The position numbers were made by a program, and so were the translations under genes. Positions 43,173 through 50,300 of a stretch of DNA of 50,300 nt are shown here, piece by piece. The DNA is taken from assembly GCA_900540885.1 (NCBI GenBank), contig UQHJ01000009.1:1-50300 (forward strand), read 5' to 3'. Source of the stretch: an uncultured Prevotella sp. (lineage in GTDB: Bacteria; Bacteroidota; Bacteroidia; Bacteroidales; Bacteroidaceae). How positions within the stretch are numbered: position 1 is the stretch's first letter; each line of letters starts with the position of its first letter. The notes below the pieces were generated by a model. It was given only the letters and a program-made list of their open reading frames with translations. It was not told the origin of the DNA and made no database searches.

Positions 43173-43272
43173 CAAAGATAGTGCAAGGCGAGCGCAAAAC
43201 GTCAAGTTTGTTTGAACGTTCTGCTGAACGCCTATCTTATGCAAAGATAGTGCAAGGCGAGCGCAATGCAAA
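43173..43272 (-). promoter_or_regulatory. Two repeated promoters of dnaX
   Basis: On the minus strand, TATCTTTG occurs at 43180-43173 and again at 43249-43242, each preceded by GCGCTCGCCTTGCAC. The farther one has TTTG (43272-43269) at 19-base spacing, a full consensus. The nearer has only a weak -33. The sequence matches the promoter-bearing repeat at 4352-4424. A hairpin AATGAAAGT/ACTTTCATT lies just upstream. Confidence 0.72.
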
Positions 43273-43351
43273 ATGAAAGTCGGAAAACTTTCATTTTGCA
43301 TAGCCGAGCCGCCGCCTATTTTATTTAAGGCGAGCGCAATGCAAATAAAAA

Positions 43352-43382
43352 TTGCATTTTTCTTTTCTTTGCACTATCTTTG
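43352..43382 (+). promoter_or_regulatory. Promoter of rpoN
   Basis: TTG at 43352-43354, 20 bases, then TATCTTTG at 43375-43382 fit the Bacteroidetes consensus closely. The rpoN ATG is 16 bases after the -7 box, so the leader is very short. It is divergent from the dnaX promoters. Confidence 0.72.
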
Positions 43383-43398
43383 CAAAAAAATATAAATC

Positions 43399-44934
43399 AT
43401 GGCACAACGATTAGAACAGTCGCAAGCGGCAGTACAGACACAGCAACTTTCGTCAATGCAAGTGGCTGTGGCAAAACTCGTGGAGTTACCCGTCACAGAG
43501 TTGGTAACTCGTGTGCGTGACGAAATGGTTGATAATGCCGCTCTTGAAGAGAAAGACCCTGATAACTTTGACGTTGATAAAGCCTCGGAGGCAGACGACG
43601 CACAACGCGACGACGATCTCGAAGTGGGTGAAGGCGATGAGGCTGGTGTGCGTGATGAGGAGAATAGCTTTGAAGAGCAAGCTGACTATGGTAGCGAAGC
43701 TGATGCCATGGGCGACTACTTCTCAGCCGACGACGTGCCGTCTTACTTACAACAGCGTGCTGACGCTGAGCGTGATAAGAATGAATTTCAGTATGCTGGC
43801 ACGGTATCGTTCTACGACGAACTGCAAAGCCAGATTAGTGAACATAACCTGACGGAGCGTGAGGCCGAACTCATGGAGTATATTATCGGTTCGCTCGACG
43901 AAGATGGCTTCTTGCGCAAAGACCTCGATGCCATGGTCGATGAATTGGTTATCTATCATAATATAGAGACGACTCACGCAGAGTTAGAACGTTTGCTCGG
44001 CATTTTGCAACAGTTTGAGCCTCGTGGCATTGGGGCGCGTTCGCTACAAGAGTGCCTCCACATTCAACTGACTGACCCCGACCACCGCACGCCCTACACC
44101 GACTTGGCACTGCGCGTCGTCGATCGTTACTTTAAGGAGTTTGTAGGTCGTCATTGGGACGTGATAAAGCAGCGTTTACAGATAGATGACGATACGTTCG
44201 ACCACGTGCGTTATGTCCTGACCCATCTTAATCCGCGTCCAGGCAGTGCGCTGAGTGAGTCAGCAGCGATTGGTGCTCCTACAGTAGTGCCCGACTTCTT
44301 TGTACGCGTAAACGAAGAGAGGCAAGTGGTCGTAACGCTCAATCAAGGCGACGTGCCTGAATTGCAAGTAAGTCCCGCCTTTCGCGATAGTATTAAGCAG
44401 TATGGCTCGAACCGCAGCAAACTGAGCCGTGAGCAGCGTGATGCTTACACCTATGCCCGACAGAAGGTAGACGCGGCACAGTCGTTTATCAACCTCTTGA
44501 CGCGCCGCCGCGAAACGCTCTTGGCCGTGATGCAGGTGATCGCAAAGAAGCAGCAAGCCTTCTTCCTTGGCGATGACGATGAAGATGCCCTTGTGCCCCT
44601 CACATTGAAGGACGTGGCCGATGTCGTAGGCGTAGACGTGTCGACCGTATCGCGCGTGACGAGTAGTAAGTACGTTCAGACGCTCTATGGCACCTATGCG
44701 TTGAAGTTCTTCTTCGGTAGCCAGTTTACGACTGCCGATGGCGACGAACTCTCAGCGCGCAAAGTGAAGGCCGCTCTTAAGGAATTGATAGACGGTGAAG
44801 ATAAACACCGCCCTTTGTCCGACGAAGCCTTAGCCGCGCAACTCAAGGCCCAAGGTTTTAACGTGGCGCGTCGTACCGTAGCCAAATACCGCGATGTCTT
44901 AGGACTCCCCACGGCACGATTGAGAAAAGAGTAG
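43399..44934 (+). CDS. rpoN: RNA polymerase sigma-54 factor
   Basis: The alternative sigma factor that needs an AAA+ activator to open promoters. The 511-residue protein has a Gln-rich region I (MAQRLEQSQAAVQTQQLSSM), an acidic region II (about 50-110), the core-binding domain, a helix-turn-helix (LKDVADVVGVDVSTVSRVTS) and the RpoN box ARRTVAKYR at 490-498. All key parts are present. It is divergent from dnaX and followed by a GTGCAAATG-family repeat. Confidence 0.95.
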   Translation: MAQRLEQSQAAVQTQQLSSMQVAVAKLVELPVTELVTRVRDEMVDNAALEEKDPDNFDVDKASEADDAQRDDDLEVGEGDEAGVRDEENSFEEQADYGSEADAMGDYFSADDVPSYLQQRADAERDKNEFQYAGTVSFYDELQSQISEHNLTEREAELMEYIIGSLDEDGFLRKDLDAMVDELVIYHNIETTHAELERLLGILQQFEPRGIGARSLQECLHIQLTDPDHRTPYTDLALRVVDRYFKEFVGRHWDVIKQRLQIDDDTFDHVRYVLTHLNPRPGSALSESAAIGAPTVVPDFFVRVNEERQVVVTLNQGDVPELQVSPAFRDSIKQYGSNRSKLSREQRDAYTYARQKVDAAQSFINLLTRRRETLLAVMQVIAKKQQAFFLGDDDEDALVPLTLKDVADVVGVDVSTVSRVTSSKYVQTLYGTYALKFFFGSQFTTADGDELSARKVKAALKELIDGEDKHRPLSDEALAAQLKAQGFNVARRTVAKYRDVLGLPTARLRKE

Positions 44935-44940
44935 CGGTGA

Positions 44941-45135
44941 AAAATGCATGGTTAATGTGCAAATGCATGGTTAATGTGCAAATGCTTGGTTAATGTGCAA
45001 ATGTGAGAATGTGCAAATGTGCAAATTGTCGCCTTTGCTTGCAGAGTTTATAAGTGCATTATATTATTCTCACATTCTCACATTTGCACATTCTCATATT
45101 TGCACATTTGCACATTAACCAAGCATTTGCAATTT
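44941..45135. repeat. Inverted-arm repeat, GTGCAAATG family, copy 2
   Basis: The arms are the same words as copies 1 and 3. The centre GTCGCCTTTGCTTGCAGAGTTTATAAGTGC (read in parts) is nearly identical to copy 3 and recognisable in copy 1. It lies between rpoN and the membrane protein gene. Confidence 0.87.
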
Positions 45136-45157
45136 AATAATTTAGCACATTAACAAA

Positions 45158-45850
45158 GTGAACAAAGAATATATCGAGAAGTTAGAGAAGCATTTTGCGC
45201 CTCCTGCTGAGGCTGATACGGGGCGCACGGGCATATCGTCAACGTTGTTGGTGGTAGCCTCACAAGTCGTGTCGTCGCTCTACTCGCCCTTCTACCTTCC
45301 AGTGGTGGCCTTTGTCGTGTTGTTTCTGTTTAGTTATCTCAACATGCTCACATTGCCAACGAAAATATTTTTGACCTCGTTGGTGTATGTGTTTACCATA
45401 CTCTTTCCACACTTAGGCATTTACCTTTACCGTCGGTTGAATGGTTGGACACGTCACCAGATGAGTAAGCGCGAGCGCCGCTACGTGCCTTATGCCGTCA
45501 GCATTGTGTGCTATACCGCCCTGTTGGTATTGCTCTACCGCATTCACATGCCACGCTTTGCTATAGGTGTGATAGTAGGCGCTTTGGTTATACAGATAAT
45601 CTGCGTAATCGTCAATAGCCGCATCAAGATTAGCACCCACGCTGCTGCCTCAGGCGGTGTGATAGGCGCATTGATGGCCTTTTCATTCATATTCTCGTTC
45701 AACCCCATGTGGTGGCTCTGCCTTGCCGTGTTACTCTGCGGCATGGTGTGTACAGCGCGCCTTATTCTGCGCCAACACACGTATGCGGAGGTAGGATGGG
45801 GCGTACTCGTTGGTGTGTTGAGCGGACTGATAAGCATTTTACTCGTTTAG
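45158..45850 (+). CDS. PAP2-like membrane protein
   Basis: A 230-residue polytopic membrane protein read from a GTG start (no better ATG nearby). It has about six helices and two motifs like the PAP2 phosphatase core: KISTHAAASGG near 162-172 and RLILRQHTYAEVGWG near 201-215 (R ... H spacing). The first PAP2 motif is not clear. It may act on a lipid phosphate, for example undecaprenyl pyrophosphate, but activity is unsure. Its last codons form the left arm of a strong hairpin. Confidence 0.75.
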   Translation: MNKEYIEKLEKHFAPPAEADTGRTGISSTLLVVASQVVSSLYSPFYLPVVAFVVLFLFSYLNMLTLPTKIFLTSLVYVFTILFPHLGIYLYRRLNGWTRHQMSKRERRYVPYAVSIVCYTALLVLLYRIHMPRFAIGVIVGALVIQIICVIVNSRIKISTHAAASGGVIGALMAFSFIFSFNPMWWLCLAVLLCGMVCTARLILRQHTYAEVGWGVLVGVLSGLISILLV

Positions 45851-45879
45851 TTGCAGCACGCAACTAAACGAGTAAAATG
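45835..45879 (+). terminator. Perfect hairpin overlapping the PAP2-like stop codon
   Basis: Arms of 20 bases (45835-45854, beginning CATTTTACTCG, and 45860-45879) are exact complements around AGCAC. The stop codon TAG (45848-45850) lies within the left arm. No T run follows. It probably ends or pauses transcription right at the gene end. Confidence 0.7.
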
Positions 45880-46080
45880 TGCAAATGCTAGGTTAATGTG
45901 CAAATGCTTGGTTAATGTGCAAATGTGAGAATGTGCAAATGTGCAAATTGTCGCCTTTGCTTGCTGAGTTTATAAGTGCATTATACTATTCTCACATTCT
46001 CACATTTGCACATTCTCACATTTGCACATTAACTAAGCATTTTCACATTAACTAAGCATTTGCACATTCTTACATCTCAT
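45880..46080. repeat. Inverted-arm repeat, GTGCAAATG family, copy 3
   Basis: Arms and centre match copy 2 at 44941-45135 almost base for base through the middle 100 bases, including GTCGCCTTTGCTTGC and GTTTATAAGTGCATTATA. It fills the gap before purE. Confidence 0.87.
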
Positions 46081-46103
46081 ATTTTCACATAAAAAAATAA
46101 GTT

Positions 46104-46613
46104 ATGTTGTCACCAATCGTAAGTATTATCATGGGCAGTACCAGTGACCTGCCCGTTATGGAAAAAGCAGCCAAGTTCTTGGAAGAGATGCAAATTCCCT
46201 TCGAGATGAATGCCCTTTCGGCACATCGTACCCCCGCTGAGGTAGAAGCCTTTGCACAGGGGGCAAAAGAGCGTGGTCTGCGCGTAATCATTGCTGGTGC
46301 AGGTATGGCAGCCGCATTGCCAGGCGTAATTGCCGCCAGCACGACGTTGCCCGTTATTGGTGTACCCATCAAAGGCATGCTCGACGGACTTGACGCTATG
46401 CTTTCTATCATACAGATGCCTCCTGGCATTCCCGTAGCTACAGTAGGCGTGAATGGCGCACAAAATGCAGCCATCCTTGCTGTCGAAATGCTCGCTCTCA
46501 GCGATGATGCCTTAGCCGAACGTTTAGCCGCTTATAAAGAAGGCTTGAAACAAAAGATTGTTAAGGCTAATGCCGACCTCAAAGAGGTGAAGTATCAGTA
46601 TAAAACTAACTAG
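46104..46613 (+). CDS. purE: N5-carboxyaminoimidazole ribonucleotide mutase
   Basis: A purine synthesis enzyme, class I PurE, that moves the carboxyl group of N5-CAIR to give CAIR. The 169-residue protein shows IIMGSTSDLPVM (substrate loop), SAHRTP with the active-site His, and GMAAALPGVIAA. Length is normal. No purK is next to it. It is flanked by two different repeat families. Confidence 0.95.
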   Translation: MLSPIVSIIMGSTSDLPVMEKAAKFLEEMQIPFEMNALSAHRTPAEVEAFAQGAKERGLRVIIAGAGMAAALPGVIAASTTLPVIGVPIKGMLDGLDAMLSIIQMPPGIPVATVGVNGAQNAAILAVEMLALSDDALAERLAAYKEGLKQKIVKANADLKEVKYQYKTN

Positions 46614-46808
46614 TTAATATGCTAATGTGCTAATATGTTAATGTGCTAATGGTTGCACCCTGAGTATTACCCCATTAGCATATTAGCATATTAGCAAATA
46701 GCCCCATTAGCATATTAGCATATTAGCAAATTACCCCATTAGCATATTAGCAAATTGCCCCATTAGCATATTAGCAAATTACTCCATTAGCATATTAGCA
46801 AATTACCC
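46614..46808. repeat. CATTAGCATATTAGCA inverted-arm repeat
   Basis: The first part has TAATGTGCTAATATGTTAATG words. After a short turn (TTGCACCCTGAGTATTAC), the rest is repeated CCCCATTAGCATATTAGCA, the complement. The repeat runs to one base before the ispG ATG, so the ispG ribosome site must lie in repeat sequence. This word family is seen only here in the window. Confidence 0.85.
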
Positions 46809-46809
46809 C

Positions 46810-48684
46810 ATGTCTCTATTCAACTATACCCCTCGTCACAGTCACGAGGTAAAGATAGGCAATCGCCCGTTGGGTGGCGACCAACCCCTACGCATACAGA
46901 GCATGACCACTACAGCCACCACCGACACGGAAGGGTGCGTGCGCCAGTGTATGGCCATATTTGATGCTGGGGCAGACTACGTGCGCTTGACAACACAAGG
47001 CACACGTGAGGCTGAAAACCTACGCAATATTAAGGAAGAACTCCGTCGACGCGGTTACGACCGCCCTTTAGTGGCCGATGTACACTTCAATCCTGCTGTG
47101 GCCGATGTGGCTGCTACGATTGTTGAAAAGGTACGTATCAATCCGGGCAACTACGTTGACCCCGCTCGCCAGTTCAAACACTTAGAGTATACTGACGAAG
47201 AGTATGCCGCAGAACTCGATCGACTCGAAAAACGCTTCACGCAGTTGCTCAACATTTGCAAAGAACACCACACCGCCTTGCGCATTGGTGTCAACCACGG
47301 TTCACTCTCTGACCGTATCATGTGTCGTTATGGCGACACGCCAGCAGGTATCGTGGAGAGCTGCTTAGAATTCTTGCGCGTTTGCGTAAAGGAAGACTTC
47401 AAAGACGTAGTTATCTCAATCAAAGCCTCTAACACGCAAGTCATGGTGCGTACGGTGCGCTTGTTGTGCGAAAAGATGCGCATCGAACACATGGACTTTC
47501 CCCTTCACCTCGGCGTGACCGAAGCTGGCGAGGGCGAAGACGGTCGTATCAAGAGTGCTGTAGGCATAGGAGCTTTGTTGGCCGACGGTATTGGTGACAC
47601 CTTGCGTGTAAGCCTCAGCGAAGCCCCCGAAGTAGAAGTGCCTGTAGCCTATAAGTTGGCCTCGTATGTAGTACAACGTGCGGGCCACCCCGAAATACCC
47701 GGTAAAGAAGCACCACAGTTCAATTATGTCAATCCCACGCGCCGCCGCACCGTAGCAGTGGGCAATATCGGTGGCGACAACGTACCCGTAGTTATCTCAT
47801 CACGTTTAGAAGGCGCGCTGACTGAGGCCGCTCCAGAAGGACAGGCTCAACCCGATTATTACTACGTGGGAGCGAACCTTCCAAAGGCCGATAAGCGCGT
47901 GAAGGGCGTGGGTTATATCGTCGATGCACCCCATTGGAAGGGCGAGTCCGACACTTACCCCGTCTTTACGAAGCAGTACTTAATGGCGATGCCTACGTGT
48001 GGAGCCGCTATCAAGTTCCTCTTCTTGACTTATCTCGACCTTGATGATGAGGTGAAGGCCTTGTTGCGCACAGTGCCAGGCGTAGTGATTATTGCGCAAA
48101 GCAATCACCAAAATCGTTTGGGCGAACAACGTGCCTTGGTTCACGAACTTTGGCGTGACGACCTTCGCACGCCTGTTGTATTCTTCGAGCAATACCGCTT
48201 GGGCGAGCAACAGAAGGAGGAATTTCAACTCTATGCGGCAGCCGACTTAGGAGCCTTGCTCTTCGACGGACTGACGGACGGCATAATGCTTTTCAATCAG
48301 AAACCTGAAGGGCAACGTCCTTTATCCATTGCAGTGCAAGACGCTACGGCCTTTGCCATATTGCAAGCCGCGCGTTTGCGCACGACAAAGACGGAGTACA
48401 TCAGTTGCCCTGGTTGTGGCCGCACGCTCTACGACCTTCCGGGCACGATAGCACGCATCAAGGCTGCTACGGCTCACTTGAAGGGCCTCAAGATTGGCAT
48501 CATGGGTTGCATTGTCAATGGTCCTGGCGAAATGGCCGATGCGGACTATGGTTACGTAGGTGCAGCACGTGGTAAGGTGAGTCTTTATCGCGGCAAGGTA
48601 TGTGTCGAGAAGAACATTCCTACAGAACAGGCCGTGGATAAACTGCTCGAACTCATAGAGTCCGATCGTAACGTTAACGCGTGA
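46810..48684 (+). CDS. ispG: 4-hydroxy-3-methylbut-2-enyl diphosphate synthase, long form
   Basis: A MEP-pathway enzyme that reduces MEcPP to HMBPP with a 4Fe-4S cluster. The 624-residue protein is the three-domain form of Bacteroidetes, Chlamydiae and plants, with a large insert between the TIM barrel (1-290) and the Fe-S domain. The cluster cysteines are C533 and C536 in SCPGCGRTLYDL and C567 in GIMGCIVNGPGE. N-terminal motifs PLRIQSMTTT and ADVHFNPAVA fit the family. Complete. Confidence 0.95.
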   Translation: MSLFNYTPRHSHEVKIGNRPLGGDQPLRIQSMTTTATTDTEGCVRQCMAIFDAGADYVRLTTQGTREAENLRNIKEELRRRGYDRPLVADVHFNPAVADVAATIVEKVRINPGNYVDPARQFKHLEYTDEEYAAELDRLEKRFTQLLNICKEHHTALRIGVNHGSLSDRIMCRYGDTPAGIVESCLEFLRVCVKEDFKDVVISIKASNTQVMVRTVRLLCEKMRIEHMDFPLHLGVTEAGEGEDGRIKSAVGIGALLADGIGDTLRVSLSEAPEVEVPVAYKLASYVVQRAGHPEIPGKEAPQFNYVNPTRRRTVAVGNIGGDNVPVVISSRLEGALTEAAPEGQAQPDYYYVGANLPKADKRVKGVGYIVDAPHWKGESDTYPVFTKQYLMAMPTCGAAIKFLFLTYLDLDDEVKALLRTVPGVVIIAQSNHQNRLGEQRALVHELWRDDLRTPVVFFEQYRLGEQQKEEFQLYAAADLGALLFDGLTDGIMLFNQKPEGQRPLSIAVQDATAFAILQAARLRTTKTEYISCPGCGRTLYDLPGTIARIKAATAHLKGLKIGIMGCIVNGPGEMADADYGYVGAARGKVSLYRGKVCVEKNIPTEQAVDKLLELIESDRNVNA

Positions 48685-48713
48685 ACACGCTAAACCATTA
48701 ATACGTTAAGGCG

Positions 48714-48871
48714 TTAAGGCGCGCTTCGCGTTTTGTTTTGAACATTAATTATCATTAATTGTTCATTAATTGGCTATTGTATTTAGATAATTAACGAAAA
48801 AAATTAATGAAATAATTAATGAACAATTAATGATAATTAATGTTCAAAACAAAGCGCGAAGCGCGCCTTAA
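48714..48871. repeat. Hairpin with 58-base arms
   Basis: The left arm (48714-48771, starting TTAAGGCGCGCTTCGCG) and right arm (48814-48871) are complementary over 58 bases with one mismatch, around a 42-base AT-rich loop. Outside them, further TTAATACGT words extend weaker pairing. Its words match 11641-11743. It lies between ispG and the guanylyltransferase gene and could stop transcription from ispG. Confidence 0.9.
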
Positions 48872-49003
48872 TGTGTTAATGTATTAATACGTGTTTTATA
48901 TGTTCAAAAATAGAGAAATAGTGTTCAAAAAGGGCTGAAACATTCGCGTTATACGATTAATGTTTGTATCTTAGCAACGTACTAACCAAAATCAAACAGA
49001 TAA

Positions 49004-50086
49004 ATGGAAACGATCAATAATAAAAACTACTGCATCATTTTGGCAGGAGGCACGGGGCGTCGCCTTTGGCCCACTAGTCAAAAGGAGATGCCCAAACAGT
49101 TTATTGACTTCTTCGGGTCGGGGCGCACGTTGCTACAACAGACCTTCGATCGTTTTGTACGTTTCATTCCGATACAACATATATTCGTCTCCACCTTTGA
49201 AGACTACGTACCCTTAGTACACAGTCAGTTGCCCGAACTCCCCGAGGCCAATATCCTGCCCGAACCCGTGCAACTCAATACGGCTCCTGCGGCTATTTGG
49301 GGTACGTGGCACGCCGTATTGGCCGACCCAGAAGCTTGCGTAGTCGTAAGTCCGGCCGACCAAATCATTCAGCATGAAGAGGCGTTTGAACAACAAATAC
49401 TCCACGGCCTTGATTATGTCAACACCCATGCCGACTTCTTAGCTATGGGCGTAAAGCCTACGCAGCCCAATACGGCTTATGGTTACATACAGATGGGGGA
49501 TGAGGTAGACGAGAAGGATATGTTCAAAGTACAGTCCTTTAGTGAAAAGCCTGAGTTAAACTATGCCCGACTCTTCTTAGAAAGTGGAGAGTTCCTTTGG
49601 AATACGGGCATCTTCCTTTGGAAGGGCGAGACTATGGGGCGTCACCTCTCAGAGATGGCCCATCGTCCTGACCAACCCGTTGAGGCCGTGGCGCAGCAGA
49701 TGGTGACGATTGCACAGGAGGTAGACTATGTGCGTTCGTGCATACCTGAAGGCTTGCCCCGAAGTATTGACCTCTTGGTGCTCGAACATTGTGACAACGT
49801 AGCCGTGCAAGCTTGTACGTTCGGTTGGGCCGATGTTGGTTGTTGGACAGAGCTACGCGAAGTGTCGAAGACCGATGCCGACGGCAATGCCGTAACGGGA
49901 GGAGCCAAAGTTATGTTGCAAGGTACGCAGAACTGTATGATAGCCCTCCCGAAGGGCATGAAGGCCATTATTGCAGGCCTTGACGGCTATGTTGTATCAG
50001 AACAGAATGGCGTGTTGATGATTTGTCCTAACACCGACCCCGATGCCATTCGCCGCCTTATCAACAAGGGGGCATTTAGTTTGTAA
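49004..50086 (+). CDS. manC: Mannose-1-phosphate guanylyltransferase
   Basis: Makes GDP-mannose from mannose 1-phosphate and GTP for glycan synthesis. The 360-residue protein has the nucleotidyltransferase start IILAGGTGRRLWP with KEMPKQF, the VSPADQII segment and the FSEKP motif, followed by NTGIFLW. It lacks the C-terminal isomerase domain of bifunctional enzymes. It stands alone, with a strong terminator 20 bases after its stop. The upstream TATCTTAG near 48967 may be a -7 box. Confidence 0.93.
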   Translation: METINNKNYCIILAGGTGRRLWPTSQKEMPKQFIDFFGSGRTLLQQTFDRFVRFIPIQHIFVSTFEDYVPLVHSQLPELPEANILPEPVQLNTAPAAIWGTWHAVLADPEACVVVSPADQIIQHEEAFEQQILHGLDYVNTHADFLAMGVKPTQPNTAYGYIQMGDEVDEKDMFKVQSFSEKPELNYARLFLESGEFLWNTGIFLWKGETMGRHLSEMAHRPDQPVEAVAQQMVTIAQEVDYVRSCIPEGLPRSIDLLVLEHCDNVAVQACTFGWADVGCWTELREVSKTDADGNAVTGGAKVMLQGTQNCMIALPKGMKAIIAGLDGYVVSEQNGVLMICPNTDPDAIRRLINKGAFSL

Positions 50087-50105
50087 TTAGACAGCGTATA
50101 TACAA

Positions 50106-50148
50106 AAGAAGGAGATGTGTCAAATAAGTTTTGACACATCTCCTTCTT
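50106..50148 (+). terminator. Terminator after manC
   Basis: Arms AAGAAGGAGATGTGTCAAA (50106-50124) and TTTGACACATCTCCTTCTT (50130-50148) are perfect complements around TAAGT, followed by ATTTAAGTTT. It is a strong stem placed just after the gene. Confidence 0.85.
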
Positions 50149-50177
50149 ATTTAAGTTTCGGATTTAGATAAACTGCA

Positions 50178-50225
50178 ATTTATCTGCCTAATTGGGGGGC
50201 GGGCTAATTGGGGGGCGGGTTTGTA
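50178..50225. repeat. Partial composite repeat at the window end
   Basis: TATCTGCCTAATTGGGGGGC and a second CTAATTGGGGGGCGGG occur in tandem. These are the outer-end motifs of the composite palindromes at 1-107 and 9050-9257, here without the hairpin modules. The bases beyond it (to 50300) hold no recognisable gene. Confidence 0.65.
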
Positions 50226-50300
50226 ACCCGCGGCAGCAGCAGGCTTTGAGCATCTACTTATAGTCGCTTAGCAACTATAAACAGATAAATTACAACCTGC

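Overview
The window looks like the chromosome of a Bacteroidales bacterium, most likely Prevotellaceae or a near relative. The evidence is a fumarate reductase/succinate dehydrogenase operon of Bacteroides type, a C10 (streptopain-like) protease with a C-terminal type IX secretion sorting domain, a FISUMP-type secreted protein, the long form of IspG, promoters of the Bacteroidetes type (TTTG, about 20 bases, TAnnTTTG), and a ptb-buk butyrate pair. The genus cannot be fixed from the sequence alone.

Layout. Bases 1-14,600 are ordinary chromosome: frdCAB, an Lrp regulator, a DUF4491 membrane protein, a C26-M19 fusion hydrolase, a lipoprotein of the M28/glutaminyl-cyclase family, sufE, buk and ptb (minus strand), a tRNA-Arg(CCU) and mutS. 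Bases 39,300-50,100 are again housekeeping: aroC, a SlyD-type prolyl isomerase and dnaX (minus), then rpoN, a PAP2-like membrane protein, purE, ispG and a mannose-1-phosphate guanylyltransferase (plus). Most gaps between these genes hold low-complexity or palindromic repeats of at least six families, often arranged as long inverted repeats.

The unusual part is 15,200-38,100. On the plus strand (15,208-25,700) nine close-packed genes encode a lipoprotein with a degenerate von Willebrand A-like motif, a small membrane protein, a tubulin/FtsZ-like protein, a 1144-residue protein with an actin/Hsp70-type ATPase half, a membrane protein, an ExbB/MotA/ZorA-like channel subunit with a long coiled-coil tail, a MotB/ZorB-like OmpA-domain partner with a membrane aspartate, a small lipoprotein and a two-helix membrane protein. 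Two cytoskeletal-type NTPases in one operon with an ion-driven stator pair resemble no named system I know. This is the best candidate for an undescribed machine. Zorya defence is the nearest analogue for the stator pair, but the Zorya effectors are absent.

A C10 protease (25,892-28,564) with a near-perfect promoter follows. Convergent to it on the minus strand (38,061-29,990) is a phospho-signalling cluster: LytTR regulator, membrane FHA/zinc-ribbon protein, acidic protein, secreted-type caspase-like protease, cytosolic zinc-ribbon/FHA protein, PP2C phosphatase, small membrane protein, Ser/Thr kinase fused to DUF805 and MORN repeats, and a secreted FISUMP protein. A short motif, [DN/C]-E-E-T followed by I or Q, recurs in the kinase, the cytosolic FHA protein and the acidic protein, and is a candidate phosphorylation/FHA-docking site. 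Two copies of a MITE-like element lie at 16,466 and 38,457, near the two ends of this accessory region. Whether the motor operon and the signalling cluster work together is inference from proximity.
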